DNA of 64,000 nt. Origin: JAAYXE01 sp964391195. Lineage in GTDB: Bacteria; Chloroflexota; Anaerolineae; Anaerolineales; UBA4823. The notes below the pieces were generated by a model. That model searched no databases, had not been told where the DNA came from, and worked only from the letters and a program-made list of their open reading frames with translations. Numbering within the stretch: the stretch's first letter is position 1; each line of letters opens with the position of its first letter. The translations under genes and the position numbers were made by a program. The stretch lies in NCBI GenBank assembly GCA_964391195.1, contig CAYMLG010000002.1, forward strand, positions 1 to 64,000, written 5' to 3'. Of this stretch, positions 33,058 to 42,829 are shown in pieces.

Positions 33058-34290
33058 CTAACGAATGGTCTCTTTGACTTCCACCACCCGTTTGGTATCG
33101 ACCGCAGCTTTGGACGAGGGTCTCGCCACCTTTTGCACCAGTTTCAAAAAGCGGGGCATGATCACTTTCCACGAATATCGCTGGCAAACCAGTTCGAAGG
33201 CGTTTTCGCTCAACCGGCGGCGCAGCCTCGCATCCTTCAGCAGGCGCACGGTGGCCGCAGCGTACTCCTCGGGCGTATCGGCGATCAGCAAGTGCTGCTC
33301 GTGCCGGGCGTCGATCCCCTCGATCCCCTTGCTGGTGGCGATCACCGGCGTACCCATGGCCATCGCCTCCAGGATTTTCAGCCGGGTCCCGCCGCCGGAT
33401 TGGATCGGCGCCAGGCTGGCCCACGAGCCCGCAATCATGGGCCGCACGTCCGGCACAAACCCGGTGCGAGTTACACCGGTTTCGTCCGGGAGCGGCAGCT
33501 CATCGTGGTTCCCGGTGATCAGCAGGTGGACCTGCGGGATGCGCCTGCGCACTTGCGGGTAGACTTCCTTCAAGAACCAGCGCATCGCTTCGTAATTCGG
33601 GCGATAGGTGAATGAACCGGTGAAGATGAGCGTGTCTCGCTGCGGGTCTTTTTCGACCCCCAGGTAATCTTCCAGGCTGACCCCGTTCGGCACGATTTTT
33701 ACCGGCCCATAGTCGGGCGCCATCTGGGCCAACAGGCGCTGCTCCCCCTTGGAGACCACCGTGCAGGCATCGAACCGCTTGAGCAGTCGCTGATAATACA
33801 TCCGCAGCTTCAAATTGGTGAGCTCGTGCCGCATCCTCAGCACGGGGTTGTTTGCCCGGTCCACATTGTCCTTGAACACCCCGATTTCGACCTCATCGAA
33901 GATGGCCGGGATGCCGGGCAAATTCTGCAGATAGTCGGCGGTGTACCATTGAGAGGCAATCGCCAGGTCGTATTCGCCGCCGGACAGCTCGGCTTGCAAG
34001 CAGGCTTCCACTTCCGGCATATAGCGGTCAACCAGCACCCGCGGCTTGGTGTGGAACAGGCCCAGCAAAGCCCGCATGCTGCTGGCGCGATAGGCCCGGA
34101 CTGGAATGACGATCACTTTCCGGCACAGCCGGTTCAACGCCCGCGGCAGCGTTTGCCCTTCACAGTCGGAGAAGGAGATCAGGGTGACCTCGTGTTCTCT
34201 TGCCAGCCCGCGAAGCAGGTTGTAGATGCGCAGCTTGGAACCGTTGTTCGGCGGGTACGGGAACCAGGCGGAGAGGAATAGGATCTTCAT
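33058..34290 (-). CDS. Glycosyltransferase family 4, EpsH/PEP-CTERM-associated type
   Basis: A 410-aa GT-B enzyme. N-terminal KILFLSAWFPYPPNNGSKLR, mid-region YRPNYEAMRWFLKEVYPQVR and C-terminal GGGTRLKILEAMAMGTPV match the same subgroup as the gene at 4737-5981; the two are paralogues. Its stop lies 30 bp before the ligase start and it begins 3 bp after the upstream GT4 stop, so it sits in the same operon. Sugar unknown. Confidence 0.89.
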   Translation of the reverse strand: MKILFLSAWFPYPPNNGSKLRIYNLLRGLAREHEVTLISFSDCEGQTLPRALNRLCRKVIVIPVRAYRASSMRALLGLFHTKPRVLVDRYMPEVEACLQAELSGGEYDLAIASQWYTADYLQNLPGIPAIFDEVEIGVFKDNVDRANNPVLRMRHELTNLKLRMYYQRLLKRFDACTVVSKGEQRLLAQMAPDYGPVKIVPNGVSLEDYLGVEKDPQRDTLIFTGSFTYRPNYEAMRWFLKEVYPQVRRRIPQVHLLITGNHDELPLPDETGVTRTGFVPDVRPMIAGSWASLAPIQSGGGTRLKILEAMAMGTPVIATSKGIEGIDARHEQHLLIADTPEEYAAATVRLLKDARLRRRLSENAFELVCQRYSWKVIMPRFLKLVQKVARPSSKAAVDTKRVVEVKETIR

Positions 34291-34293
34291 CGC

Positions 34294-35553
34294 TTATGCC
34301 TCCACCCTTTCCCGCAGCGACAGCAGGTAGGCTTCGATCTCCTCGACCATACGCCGGGTGTCATAGCGGTGCACGGCCTCTTCCTGCCCGCTGGCAATCA
34401 GGCGCTCCGCCAGTGAAGGATTGCTCTGCAAATGCAGGATCTGGGCCGCCAGCGTCCGGGCGTCACCGGGCGGGAAAACCAGCGCATTTTCACCATCCTT
34501 GAGTATCTCCCCGGCCCCACCGGTTGCCGTGCCGATCACCACCATCCCCGAAGCCAGGGCCTCCACCAGCACCCGGCCAAACGGCTCCTGCCAGGTTGAG
34601 GTGAACAGGTACACATCGAACAGCCGGTACAGCTCCGGCATCACCCCCGGAGAGACCGGCGGCAAGAAGGCGATGAACTTGCCGAGCCCCTGCTTCTCAA
34701 CCCGCTCCTGCAGGCGCGCTACATAAGCCCGCTCGCCAGAGCCGGCGATGGTCAGGCGCATCCCGCCCATCTCCCCTCTGCGGACCAGGATTTCGATCGC
34801 CTCGATCGCAGTCTCCACCCCTTTTTCCGGCGATATCCGCCCGGCGTACAGCAGTTTGAGGGGCTCAGCCGGTCCCAGGCGGCTGCTGCCGCCGGGCTGA
34901 GGGTTGAAAAACCGTTCTGTGTCCACCGCCCCGGCGATCACCTCCCCCTGCCTGAAGGGCACCCCCCGCCGCCGGTACTCCTCGAGCAAGTACTGGCTGG
35001 GGAAAAGCGCCCGGGCAAATTCGAGCCTCACCGGCGCCTCGTTTTCCAACACCTTTCGGGCCACCGGCTTGAGCAGCGTCTTCGGCAGCCAGCTCATCCA
35101 ATTCTGCGCCGGGGCATCCCAATAGAACTGGTGCTGGCTGGGCAGAGTGGGCCAGTAGTCGCCCAGGTAATACACCACCCCGTCCGGCAGCAGCGCCTCC
35201 GCCATCGCAGCCAGCGAGCGGTGGAGGTTCCACATCCCCCAGATCATGATCGCCTCGGGCTGCGCCTCGGCGAAAGTCTGCCGCAAGCACTCCAGGTTTT
35301 CTTGCTCGTCCACCTGGCGCCTGGTGAAGAAGTTCAGGCTGTGAACCCGGGTGCCGAACTCCATCTCCATGTGCAGCCGGCGCCGGATCCAGCCCGGCTC
35401 GTCCAGGGCGTCATACCGGCGGCTGCTGTGAGTGGTCAGCACCGTCACTTCATGCCCCCTGGCCCGCAGGCCCTCTGCAGTTTCTCTGCACCACTGCTCG
35501 TAACCGCCGTGACTTTCAGGTGGGAATAGGTTCGAAAGGAATAGTATCCGCAT
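34294..35553 (-). CDS. Glycosyltransferase family 4 (GT-B)
   Basis: About 419 aa. RILFLSNLFPPESHGGYEQW opens the acceptor domain. LKLLYAGRISPEKGVETAIEA is the donor-domain strand and PFGRVLVEALASGMVVIGTA the nucleotide-sugar site with conserved glutamates. ATG 35553 is preferred over an in-frame start 24 bases upstream because it begins at the first strand. Adjacent GT4 at 35598 is a close paralogue, suggesting a tandem duplication. Confidence 0.9.
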   Translation of the reverse strand: MRILFLSNLFPPESHGGYEQWCRETAEGLRARGHEVTVLTTHSSRRYDALDEPGWIRRRLHMEMEFGTRVHSLNFFTRRQVDEQENLECLRQTFAEAQPEAIMIWGMWNLHRSLAAMAEALLPDGVVYYLGDYWPTLPSQHQFYWDAPAQNWMSWLPKTLLKPVARKVLENEAPVRLEFARALFPSQYLLEEYRRRGVPFRQGEVIAGAVDTERFFNPQPGGSSRLGPAEPLKLLYAGRISPEKGVETAIEAIEILVRRGEMGGMRLTIAGSGERAYVARLQERVEKQGLGKFIAFLPPVSPGVMPELYRLFDVYLFTSTWQEPFGRVLVEALASGMVVIGTATGGAGEILKDGENALVFPPGDARTLAAQILHLQSNPSLAERLIASGQEEAVHRYDTRRMVEEIEAYLLSLRERVEA

Positions 35554-35597
35554 AAAGGTACCTGTAAAGACCAGCATCTATATGAAATCAACCTGGG

Positions 35598-36890
35598 CTA
35601 CGCATGCTCAGGTTGTGGTTCATCCTCATCCTGGGGCTGGCTGAGCGGGACACAGCCGGCTGCCGCTTTTGCCAGATGCTCTTCGATCTCATCGATCATC
35701 CGCTGCAGATCGAAACGCTCCTCCACGATCCGGCGCCCATTCCGGGCCAAAGCCTTCATCAAACCGGCATCCTGGTCCAGGCGCAGCAGTTGTTCCGCAA
35801 GCTGCTGTGCGTCCTCCGGATCGAAGGTCAGCCCGGTCTGCCCCTCTTCCAAAATCTCCGGCGTCCCCCCGGTGAGCGTCCCTACCACCACCAGCCCCGA
35901 GGCCATCGCTTCCTGCATCATGCGCGCCAGGGGCTCCTCCCAGATCGAAGGGAACACGAGCACGTCGAACTTACGCAGCAGCACCGGCATCTCTTCCCGC
36001 GGCACCCGCGGCCAGAAGCGCACCAGTTCTTCCAGGCCGCCCTCTGCCACCTGGCGGCGCAGTCCCGCTTCGTAATCCGGATGGCCGGACCCAACGATGG
36101 TGAGCGTTATCCGTTCGCCGGCCCCCATCTGCTTCAGGCGCCTCATCGCCCCGATCGCGGTGTGCACGCCCTTGTGCGGCGCCAGGCTCCCCGCATACAG
36201 GACCGACAGGCGAGACCGGCCGGTTTGCCCCATATCCCCCGGGGTAAAGCGATCGACCTCCACCCCGTTGTAAACCACCTGCATATTCTCGGAGGGGATA
36301 CCGGCCCGCCCGGCCAACTCGTCGCGCACGGCCCGGCTGACGGTGAGCACCCGCTCGAACTTGAGCGGGAAGGACTGCTCTTCGCTTTCGATCATGTCTA
36401 GCGCTACCGGCCTCAGCAGCCCTTTGAGCGCCCGCTTCAACGGGCTGCGGGCCGGCTCATCCCAATAGAGGCGGTGCACGCTCGGCGCATGCGGCCAGTC
36501 GTTTGCAACGTAGTACACCACCTGGCCCGGGCAAAGCTGCTCGGCCAGCCAGGCCACCCCCCGGGTCAGGTTCCACATGACGTGGATAAAGATCACCTCC
36601 GGGCGGAATTCTTCGATCGTCCTGCGGGTGACCGACAGGTTGTGCTGTACCTGCGACCGGTGTTTGAGAAAGAAATCTTGCGGGCTGTAACGCACCAGGT
36701 TGCTCTCCAGGTGCAGCACCCGGCGGACATCCTCACGCTGCAGCGGCGTTTCCCCGACCTTATACATGCTGGTCAGCACCTGGGTCGTGTGGCCACGCGC
36801 CTGCAAATGGCTGTTGATATCCTGGACGAGCTGTTCCCAGCCTCCGATCACATAGGGCGGGTAGAAGGCGGTGATGAAAAGGATCCGCAT
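35598..36890 (-). CDS. Glycosyltransferase family 4 (GT-B)
   Basis: A 430-aa GT4 enzyme: RILFITAFYPPYVIGGWEQL, VVYNGVEVDRFTPGD, LSVLYAGSLAPHKGVHTAIG, and PLARMMQEAMASGLVVVGTL. The order and several motifs mirror the next gene downstream (34294), pointing to duplication and divergence; they may add successive sugars. It begins nine bp after the sulfotransferase stop. Confidence 0.9.
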   Translation of the reverse strand: MRILFITAFYPPYVIGGWEQLVQDINSHLQARGHTTQVLTSMYKVGETPLQREDVRRVLHLESNLVRYSPQDFFLKHRSQVQHNLSVTRRTIEEFRPEVIFIHVMWNLTRGVAWLAEQLCPGQVVYYVANDWPHAPSVHRLYWDEPARSPLKRALKGLLRPVALDMIESEEQSFPLKFERVLTVSRAVRDELAGRAGIPSENMQVVYNGVEVDRFTPGDMGQTGRSRLSVLYAGSLAPHKGVHTAIGAMRRLKQMGAGERITLTIVGSGHPDYEAGLRRQVAEGGLEELVRFWPRVPREEMPVLLRKFDVLVFPSIWEEPLARMMQEAMASGLVVVGTLTGGTPEILEEGQTGLTFDPEDAQQLAEQLLRLDQDAGLMKALARNGRRIVEERFDLQRMIDEIEEHLAKAAAGCVPLSQPQDEDEPQPEHA

Positions 36891-36899
36891 ACGCCGTCT

Positions 36900-37829
36900 C
36901 TACTTGTTCAACAGGCTTGCCCGCAGCCGTTCGAAGAGCCCCAGGGTCTCCTGGACCGGCTCGTCGGGTTGGGGCAGCGGCAGGCGATCCACGCGGTATT
37001 CGTAACCCAGGCGTTCCGCCATCGGGGCCACTTCCGCCTCGAACTCGCCCTTTTCCTCATCCGTCCAATCGGCTATCGTTCGCACTCCGGAAAATGCGTT
37101 CGGTCTGCGCCTCCGCAGCGCATCGAAGGTCTCTCGGGAAATGGTGACGGTGAACCCCAAGAACCGGGTCACTTCAAGATACCGCTCGTAATCGAGCTGC
37201 TCGATCTGTTCGATGCGCCAATGGCCGGCCGGGATCTGCTCGAACTGCTCCAGGATGCGTTCGTTCATCGCGTTCCAGTACCAGGCCAGCTTGCCCACCC
37301 GCGTCATCCGGTTCCACCGGCGGAACTTCTCCCCGGAAGGCATAACGCGCGCCAACACATGGTGGAAGAATTCGTTCGCCTGGTAGCCGGGCGCCAGGTG
37401 GGGATCCTTGCGGACGGCGGGCGTCTCGTACCAGCCCTTGCGATAGAAAGAGTTCACCATTCGCTCAGGGCTGCGCACGAGTAGGAGGAACCTGGCGCCA
37501 AAACGCTCGTAGAGTTGTTGGACTGAGATCGACAGATAGGCGCTCGCTTCGAAAGAATAGGCATGTGTCTCCAGGTCCCTGGCAATTTCGATTTCTATCT
37601 GATGCAGGAAACCCTCGCTGTCCACCGGCAGCCCGTACCACTGCGTATACCGGTGAAAGGTTTCGTTAAATGGGTTGCGTTCATGGGTAGCCGCCACGTG
37701 CGCTTCCAACCCGGCCGCGTGCGCCATGAATTTGGTCCCGCAGCGGCCAGTGCCTACTGCAAAACCGACTCTCCCCAAATAAGGTGATAGGTGTACCAAT
37801 AAAATAACTTCCTGTCTCCCCCACACCAT
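36900..37829 (-). CDS. PAPS-dependent sulfotransferase
   Basis: About 309 aa. The phosphosulfate loop FAVGTGRCGTKFM and the later LLLVRSPERMVNSFYRKGWY (3'-phosphate loop) identify a sulfotransferase. It differs clearly from the one at 7430, so the two probably modify different positions. ATG 37829 is chosen; a TTG one codon earlier is possible. It sits just after a terminator-like hairpin, so it may be driven separately or be the first gene of a new unit. Confidence 0.85.
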   Translation of the reverse strand: MVWGRQEVILLVHLSPYLGRVGFAVGTGRCGTKFMAHAAGLEAHVAATHERNPFNETFHRYTQWYGLPVDSEGFLHQIEIEIARDLETHAYSFEASAYLSISVQQLYERFGARFLLLVRSPERMVNSFYRKGWYETPAVRKDPHLAPGYQANEFFHHVLARVMPSGEKFRRWNRMTRVGKLAWYWNAMNERILEQFEQIPAGHWRIEQIEQLDYERYLEVTRFLGFTVTISRETFDALRRRRPNAFSGVRTIADWTDEEKGEFEAEVAPMAERLGYEYRVDRLPLPQPDEPVQETLGLFERLRASLLNK

Positions 37830-37849
37830 CAAACCCCCATTTCAAAAGG

Positions 37850-37880
37850 AAAAAACCTACCTGCGGCGAAACCGCCGCAG
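37850..37880 (-). terminator. Intrinsic-terminator-like hairpin overlapping the end of the GT2 gene
   Basis: CTGCGGCG and CGCCGCAG form a perfect 8-bp stem with a GTTT loop, spanning the last codons of the GT2 at 37857. Five bases later comes a run of six T on the minus strand. Arg-rich terminal codons build the hairpin, so coding and termination signals share sequence. Confidence 0.5.
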
Positions 37881-39128
37881 CCGATCCAGGGCCGCCTGCC
37901 CCAGAAAGGATTTCAGCATACAGCCCAAAACCTGGCGGTCCAGCCACCAGGCCGGGCGGCGCTGCACAGCCCGCAGGAGATAACCGCGGCTGAGACGCAG
38001 TTCCCCGGCGTTATAGGCTGCGAGGCCCAAAGCCCGGTAGGCGGCGGCCTCTGTTTCCTTACGGAGCTGCGCGGCGGGCCCAAATGAGCCCGGGAGAGCG
38101 CGGCGTATAGCCTCCAGCAGCGCTTTACCGTTCCGCTTCAGGTCCGGGCCGGTGTGCGCCCCGCGCCAACCCAGGGGCTGTGCCCCCAGGGCCAGCTCGT
38201 AGAAGAACAGGCTGTCTTCCACCAGGGTCGGATCGCAGCGCAGCGCCTGCCCCAGGTTGCGACTGGCTGCCCCCCAATCGCCACAGTACTGGAGCGAAGA
38301 GAGGGCGTGGTAGCGGTACATCCCCCCGAAGGCGCGGCGCTTATCCTCCGGCCAGGTGGCGGGATCGCCATCTTCCTCCCCGAACAGCTTGGTAACCATG
38401 GCTCGCGCTGCGCGCTGCCCCCCGCTCGGGTCGGTCGACAGGCTGCTGTCGTGCAACCGATAGCGAACCAGGCGTTCATCCGTGCCGGCAAACCGGGCGC
38501 CAGACCGCAGCATACGCAGCCACAGCTCCCAATCTTGCAGACGGCGGAAGTCCGTGTCGAACAACCCCGCCTGTTCCACAGCTTCCCGGCGCATCAAAAT
38601 CGTGCTGGGCACCAGGAAGTTGTAGCGCAGCAGAGTGGCATACATTTCCTCGGGCGGCAGGACGATTGCATCCGGCTTTTGGGGCAGGTCCTGGTCATCC
38701 GGGCCGATATATTCCACCGCGCAGTAATAGACCACTGCCTCGGGGTGCGCCTCTGCCAGGCCGACCATGCGCTCCAGGTAGCCCGGCAGCCACTCGTCAT
38801 CGCTGTCCAGCAGCGCCACCAGTTCTCCCCGGGCATGGCGGATGCCGGTGTTGCGAGCCCCGGCCAGGCCCTGATTTTCCTGGCGGATACAGAGCACGTT
38901 CGGGCCGAAACCCTGCGCCACCTCGGGGGTTGTGTCGGTCGAGCCGTCATCCACCACCAGGATTTCGTAATCCCGGTAGCGCTGTTCCAGCACGCTGCGG
39001 ATCGCGCCTCCCAGGTATTGGGCCTGGTTGTACGCCGGGATCACAACCGACACATGGGGGATCCGCCTGACCGACTCAGGTAATTCCCATTTGGCCGCCT
39101 TCGCCGCAGAATTTTCGCCGAGGCCCAT
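37857..39128 (-). CDS. Glycosyltransferase family 2 with helical C-terminal region
   Basis: A 423-aa GT-A protein. VSVVIPAYNQAQYLGGAI (27-44), VVDDGSTDTT (58-67) and the metal site LLDSDDEWLPG (106-116) are clear. After about residue 250 comes an alpha-helical, tetratricopeptide-like region with repeated Tyr/Leu helices (for example YCGDWGAASRNLGQALRCDP). This may bind partners or acceptors. Its codons end in a terminator-like hairpin. It directly abuts the preceding GT4 gene stop. Confidence 0.87.
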   Translation of the reverse strand: MGLGENSAAKAAKWELPESVRRIPHVSVVIPAYNQAQYLGGAIRSVLEQRYRDYEILVVDDGSTDTTPEVAQGFGPNVLCIRQENQGLAGARNTGIRHARGELVALLDSDDEWLPGYLERMVGLAEAHPEAVVYYCAVEYIGPDDQDLPQKPDAIVLPPEEMYATLLRYNFLVPSTILMRREAVEQAGLFDTDFRRLQDWELWLRMLRSGARFAGTDERLVRYRLHDSSLSTDPSGGQRAARAMVTKLFGEEDGDPATWPEDKRRAFGGMYRYHALSSLQYCGDWGAASRNLGQALRCDPTLVEDSLFFYELALGAQPLGWRGAHTGPDLKRNGKALLEAIRRALPGSFGPAAQLRKETEAAAYRALGLAAYNAGELRLSRGYLLRAVQRRPAWWLDRQVLGCMLKSFLGQAALDRLRRFRRR

Positions 39129-40394
39129 TCAGACGCCTCCCGCGGGAATTCCCCCATAGAAAATCGTCTCCAGGTCCTGCGCTGTCCGCCCCCAGGAGTG
39201 GCGCTTCAGGGCCTGCCTCCGGGCGGCTTCACCCAGCGCGCGGCGCAGCTCGGCCTGGTCGAGCAGGCGGGCCAGGGCCTGGCGCAGCGCCTCGGGTTCA
39301 TCCGGCGGCACCAGCAGCGCATTTTCCCCATCGGTCAGGATCGCCTGCAGGTTCGGCACACGGGGGGCGACGATAGCCTTCCCGGCGGCCATGTATTCGA
39401 ACAGCTTCAGGGGGCTTTGCGAGATGGAGGCGGGCGAGACCCGGGGGTTCACCACCGCCACTTCGGCGGCGCTCAATAGGGCAGCCACCTCTTCGTGCGG
39501 CACAGCCCCGGTGAAGATCACCTGTTCGCCCAGATCCAGGCGGCGGGCTTGCGCTTCCAGCGCTTTGCGCTCCGGCCCGTCGCCCACGAAAACCAGGCGC
39601 GCCTGCGGGTGGGACCCGGCCAGGCGGCTGAACGCCTCCACCAACAAATCCAATCCGTGCCAGGGTTTAAAACTGCCCACGAACATGATCGCCGGATGGC
39701 CGTTCAATCCGTAACGCTCGCTCAGCGCCCCGCCGCCGCTGGCCCGGGAGAATACCTCCACCTTGGCTCCATTGGGGACGGTTACCACCTGGTCCGCAGG
39801 GATACGCCAGCGGTGGAGGACCTTCTCGCGCAGCACTTCGCTCACCGTCACCACACGGGCCGCCCGGCGGAACATCCAGCGGGTCACCCAATGGATCGCT
39901 TTCCACTGCAGCGGGGATAACTCGATCTTTAATTGGGCGTATTCTTCCACCAGGTCGCCGTTCACTTCGTAGACCAGGGGCAGGCCCATGCGCTGCGCGG
40001 CCAGCAGCGCCCCATAGCTGTTGAGCCAGAACCGCTCATAGAACAGGTCGTACCCCTGGAAAGCGACCTCGACAGCCTGCGAAAACCGGTAGCTCTCGAA
40101 ATAATTCAGGTAAGGCAGCCTCAAACGGCTCTGCGCCCCCCGCACCGGCCGCTCGATCAACCGCAACAGAGGGGGTAGGGGCCTGGCCTGTACCGGATGC
40201 CAGGTCTCCAGGTCATCTGAGTAGCTCGGCAGGCCCCGCTGCAGGGCGAGCACCCGCACCTGGTGGGAGCGTGCTTCCAGGGCGCGCACAACGGCCTGGA
40301 TGTGGAGCGCTGTCGCCGACACCGGAGACAGGTCCGCCGCCTCGTACTGCCACACGTAACCGATTTTCAAAGGTCTGCCCGCTGTAACGATCAC
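39129..40394 (-). CDS. Glycosyltransferase family 4 (GT-B)
   Basis: A 421-aa GT4. KIGYVWQYEAADLSPVSATA, VTVPNGAKVEVFSRASG, IMFVGSFKPWHGLDLLVEAF and SQSPLKLFEYMAAGKAIVAP mark acceptor and donor domains, with the conserved E in the last motif. It lies 11 bp downstream of the GT at 40406 and directly upstream of the GT2 gene. Sugar unknown. Confidence 0.9.
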   Translation of the reverse strand: MIVTAGRPLKIGYVWQYEAADLSPVSATALHIQAVVRALEARSHQVRVLALQRGLPSYSDDLETWHPVQARPLPPLLRLIERPVRGAQSRLRLPYLNYFESYRFSQAVEVAFQGYDLFYERFWLNSYGALLAAQRMGLPLVYEVNGDLVEEYAQLKIELSPLQWKAIHWVTRWMFRRAARVVTVSEVLREKVLHRWRIPADQVVTVPNGAKVEVFSRASGGGALSERYGLNGHPAIMFVGSFKPWHGLDLLVEAFSRLAGSHPQARLVFVGDGPERKALEAQARRLDLGEQVIFTGAVPHEEVAALLSAAEVAVVNPRVSPASISQSPLKLFEYMAAGKAIVAPRVPNLQAILTDGENALLVPPDEPEALRQALARLLDQAELRRALGEAARRQALKRHSWGRTAQDLETIFYGGIPAGGV

Positions 40395-40405
40395 TCCCCT
40401 TGGCC

Positions 40406-41410
40406 TCAGGCGTTCACCGGCGGCCCTCCGGCCGCATCTTCGAGCACTGCCCGGATCTGCTGTTTAATGATCTCGAGATCGAAATGGCTGCAGGCCCGGT
40501 GGCGCATTTTCTCCTGCACCTGGCGCTGCTCCGCCTCGCTCTTACTGGCATACGCCAGGATTTTTTCGATCAATTCCCGGTCCGTCAGGTATAACTGTTC
40601 TTCCGGCAGAAGCTGGTCCGCCCCATCCCAGTGATGGGAGAGGACATAGCGGCCGCTCGCCATGGCCTCCATCGGCGCCACTTGCAAGCCTTCCGAATAA
40701 CTGTTGGAGACGAATATATCGATATTGTGGTACCAGCAGGCGGCGTCGCTCACATCCCCATAGAAGATCACCTTGTCGCCCAGATTCAGCTTGCGCACCA
40801 GGCTGCGGAGCGCATCGTTGTAATCCTCGTGCTTGTTCCCCCCACCGCCGATGTGCAGGCGGAAGCCGGGATGCTGGCTGTCCAATTCGGCGAAAGCCAG
40901 GATCAGTTCGTACACCCGTTTGCGCGGCCCCATAAAGCACAGCGTCCCGATGTCACCGTTGAAGGGCCGGTAGAACGGCTGGAACTGGCTGGTGTCCACG
41001 CTCTCCGTCACGACAACCGTCTTGTGAGCGTGGTCTGGGAAACGCTCGGCGAACTTCTCCTGCATCGCCCGGCTGACCAGGATCACCCGGTCTACGTGAT
41101 CCCAATTCACCTGGTGAACCCAGTTGAACATCTCGTAGCGGTGAATGCGCGTCACAATTCTGGTCGTCTTCGGCATTTGGGTGGCCTTTACTAACAGATC
41201 GCTGGCCCACTCGAAGAAGACCACATCCTGGCTCTTCAGGAAGTTCTCCAACTCGCGATTGAACAGATAACGGTTGATGCGGGTGTTGAATATTGGCGCC
41301 TTAAACCGCTCGTATGCAAACAGGCGGACCGGATAGCGTGCCTGCCAGTCCTCGTAGATTTCTGTAAAGTAGCGCCAGGGGTCTGTGGATACGACCACTC
41401 CGACTTTCAT
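40406..41410 (-). CDS. Glycosyltransferase, GT4-like (GT-B)
   Basis: A 334-aa GT-B enzyme, shorter than its neighbours because the N-terminal domain is compact. VGVVVSTDPWRYFTEIYEDW starts it. DIGTLCFMGPRKRVYELILAF and VAPMEAMASGRYVLSHHWDG form the donor domain. It lacks the GIVLLEA-type text of classical GT4 but keeps the glutamate (ME-AMASG). ATGA overlap with the GT2 gene upstream. Confidence 0.78.
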   Translation of the reverse strand: MKVGVVVSTDPWRYFTEIYEDWQARYPVRLFAYERFKAPIFNTRINRYLFNRELENFLKSQDVVFFEWASDLLVKATQMPKTTRIVTRIHRYEMFNWVHQVNWDHVDRVILVSRAMQEKFAERFPDHAHKTVVVTESVDTSQFQPFYRPFNGDIGTLCFMGPRKRVYELILAFAELDSQHPGFRLHIGGGGNKHEDYNDALRSLVRKLNLGDKVIFYGDVSDAACWYHNIDIFVSNSYSEGLQVAPMEAMASGRYVLSHHWDGADQLLPEEQLYLTDRELIEKILAYASKSEAEQRQVQEKMRHRACSHFDLEIIKQQIRAVLEDAAGGPPVNA

Positions 41411-42819
41411 GAAGCAAAACCTCCGTCGATCACCCCCAGCACCGACCGGGCAAAGATGGCTAACACACCCTTGTCCGCCAGGCGAGAAGGATCGTTTAGC
41501 ACCGCCTGCAGCACGCTCCCGGGCACCCGGCGATAATTCTTCCGCTGATAATGGCGAAACGCCCGGCTGAGCGAATAAGCGCTGCTCCAGGCCCGCACTT
41601 CCCCCGGGCTGCCGACCTCTTTCAGCATCTGGATCAGCTTGCGGAAAACGCGCTGTGCCCTGCCTGCCCCGAACTCCAACTCTACGCTGCTCAGGTGTTC
41701 CGATAACGTGTGCTGGGTGTGCTGATCCAGCCGTGCGCCTAATTCTTTTGCCCGGGCAAAGTGGCTTCGGGCGGACTCTTCCCGGTCCCAGATGAGGTCT
41801 CGGATGCCACGCTCCAGGTATCCACGGGCGATTGCCGCAGGGAAGGCCGGCTGTAAGTGTTGGAGCTCTGCCGGCAGCTGGCCGGCGATGGATCGCAAGC
41901 GCGGTTCGTGCTCGCCGCCGTCACGGATGGAATTCCACAGCATGAGCTCCACCAACCCCACAATTTGCCGATTGAGTACCCCCGGGTCCAGGCGCAGCGC
42001 CTCCTGCAGCAGGCGCTGCCCCAGCCGGGTTTCTTCTTGGATCAGGGCCTGGATTCCCCAGAAACGATAGTGCCTGGCATAGGCCTGGTCGCGCAGGGCC
42101 AGGGCTTCGGGCGGACAGCCGGGGTGCAGGAAGGCGGTATTCAGCGCCCGCAAGTAGGTCTCCATCTTCCCCGGAATATTCTTAAAGACCCGGCCGGTGT
42201 GGATCTGCCGGTAGGTGAGCGCCCGGTCCACTCCGCTGAAAAGACAGCCGGCCAGGGCAAGGCGGATATTGAAATTCAAATCTTCGCTGTTCAACACAAA
42301 ACTTTCATCGAACAGGCCAACTTTGTAAGCCCATTCCCGGCGAATCACCATATCGCTGGGCGTAATGGGGTAATCGAGCAGCAGATCGCCCAAGCCAACC
42401 CGGGCCGGGGTGCGCTGCAGGAACAGCGGATTATCGTATGAATCCACCAGGATGCGGTGGTTGTAGCTCACGCCCACCTGCGGGTGGCTCTCCAGAAAAG
42501 CCAGGTGCATCTCCAGTTTCTGCGGGTGAAACCGGTCGTCCGCGTCCAGGAAAGCGAAAATCTCCCCCTGTGCGGCCCGGATACCGGTATTGCGCGCCGC
42601 AGGAAGGCCGCGGTTCTCCTGGTACAAATACTTCACGCGCGGGTCCGTGTAGCCGGCCACCAGCTCCCGGGTCTGGTCTGTGGAACCGTCATCCACGATC
42701 ACCAGTTCAAAATCCGGGTAGGTCTGGCCCAGGACGCTTTCCACGGCTTTGCCCAGAAATGGACCATAGTTATAGGTGGGCACGATCACGCTGAATTTCG
42801 GTCTTCGCATATCTTCCAT
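41407..42819 (-). CDS. Glycosyltransferase family 2 with helical C-terminal region
   Basis: A 470-aa GT-A protein. FSVIVPTYNYGPFLGKAV, IVDDGSTDQT and FAFLDADDRFHP are the catalytic markers in the first 110 residues; NSEDLNFNIRLALAG is the base region. After about 230 there is a long alpha-helical, TPR-like region, ending LADKGVLAIFARSVLGV. The next gene upstream is a paralogue with the same layout and a similar ending, so they arose by duplication. ATG 42819; M4 is an alternative start. Confidence 0.88.
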   Translation of the reverse strand: MEDMRRPKFSVIVPTYNYGPFLGKAVESVLGQTYPDFELVIVDDGSTDQTRELVAGYTDPRVKYLYQENRGLPAARNTGIRAAQGEIFAFLDADDRFHPQKLEMHLAFLESHPQVGVSYNHRILVDSYDNPLFLQRTPARVGLGDLLLDYPITPSDMVIRREWAYKVGLFDESFVLNSEDLNFNIRLALAGCLFSGVDRALTYRQIHTGRVFKNIPGKMETYLRALNTAFLHPGCPPEALALRDQAYARHYRFWGIQALIQEETRLGQRLLQEALRLDPGVLNRQIVGLVELMLWNSIRDGGEHEPRLRSIAGQLPAELQHLQPAFPAAIARGYLERGIRDLIWDREESARSHFARAKELGARLDQHTQHTLSEHLSSVELEFGAGRAQRVFRKLIQMLKEVGSPGEVRAWSSAYSLSRAFRHYQRKNYRRVPGSVLQAVLNDPSRLADKGVLAIFARSVLGVIDGGFAS

Positions 42820-42829
42820 TTGGCTCGTT

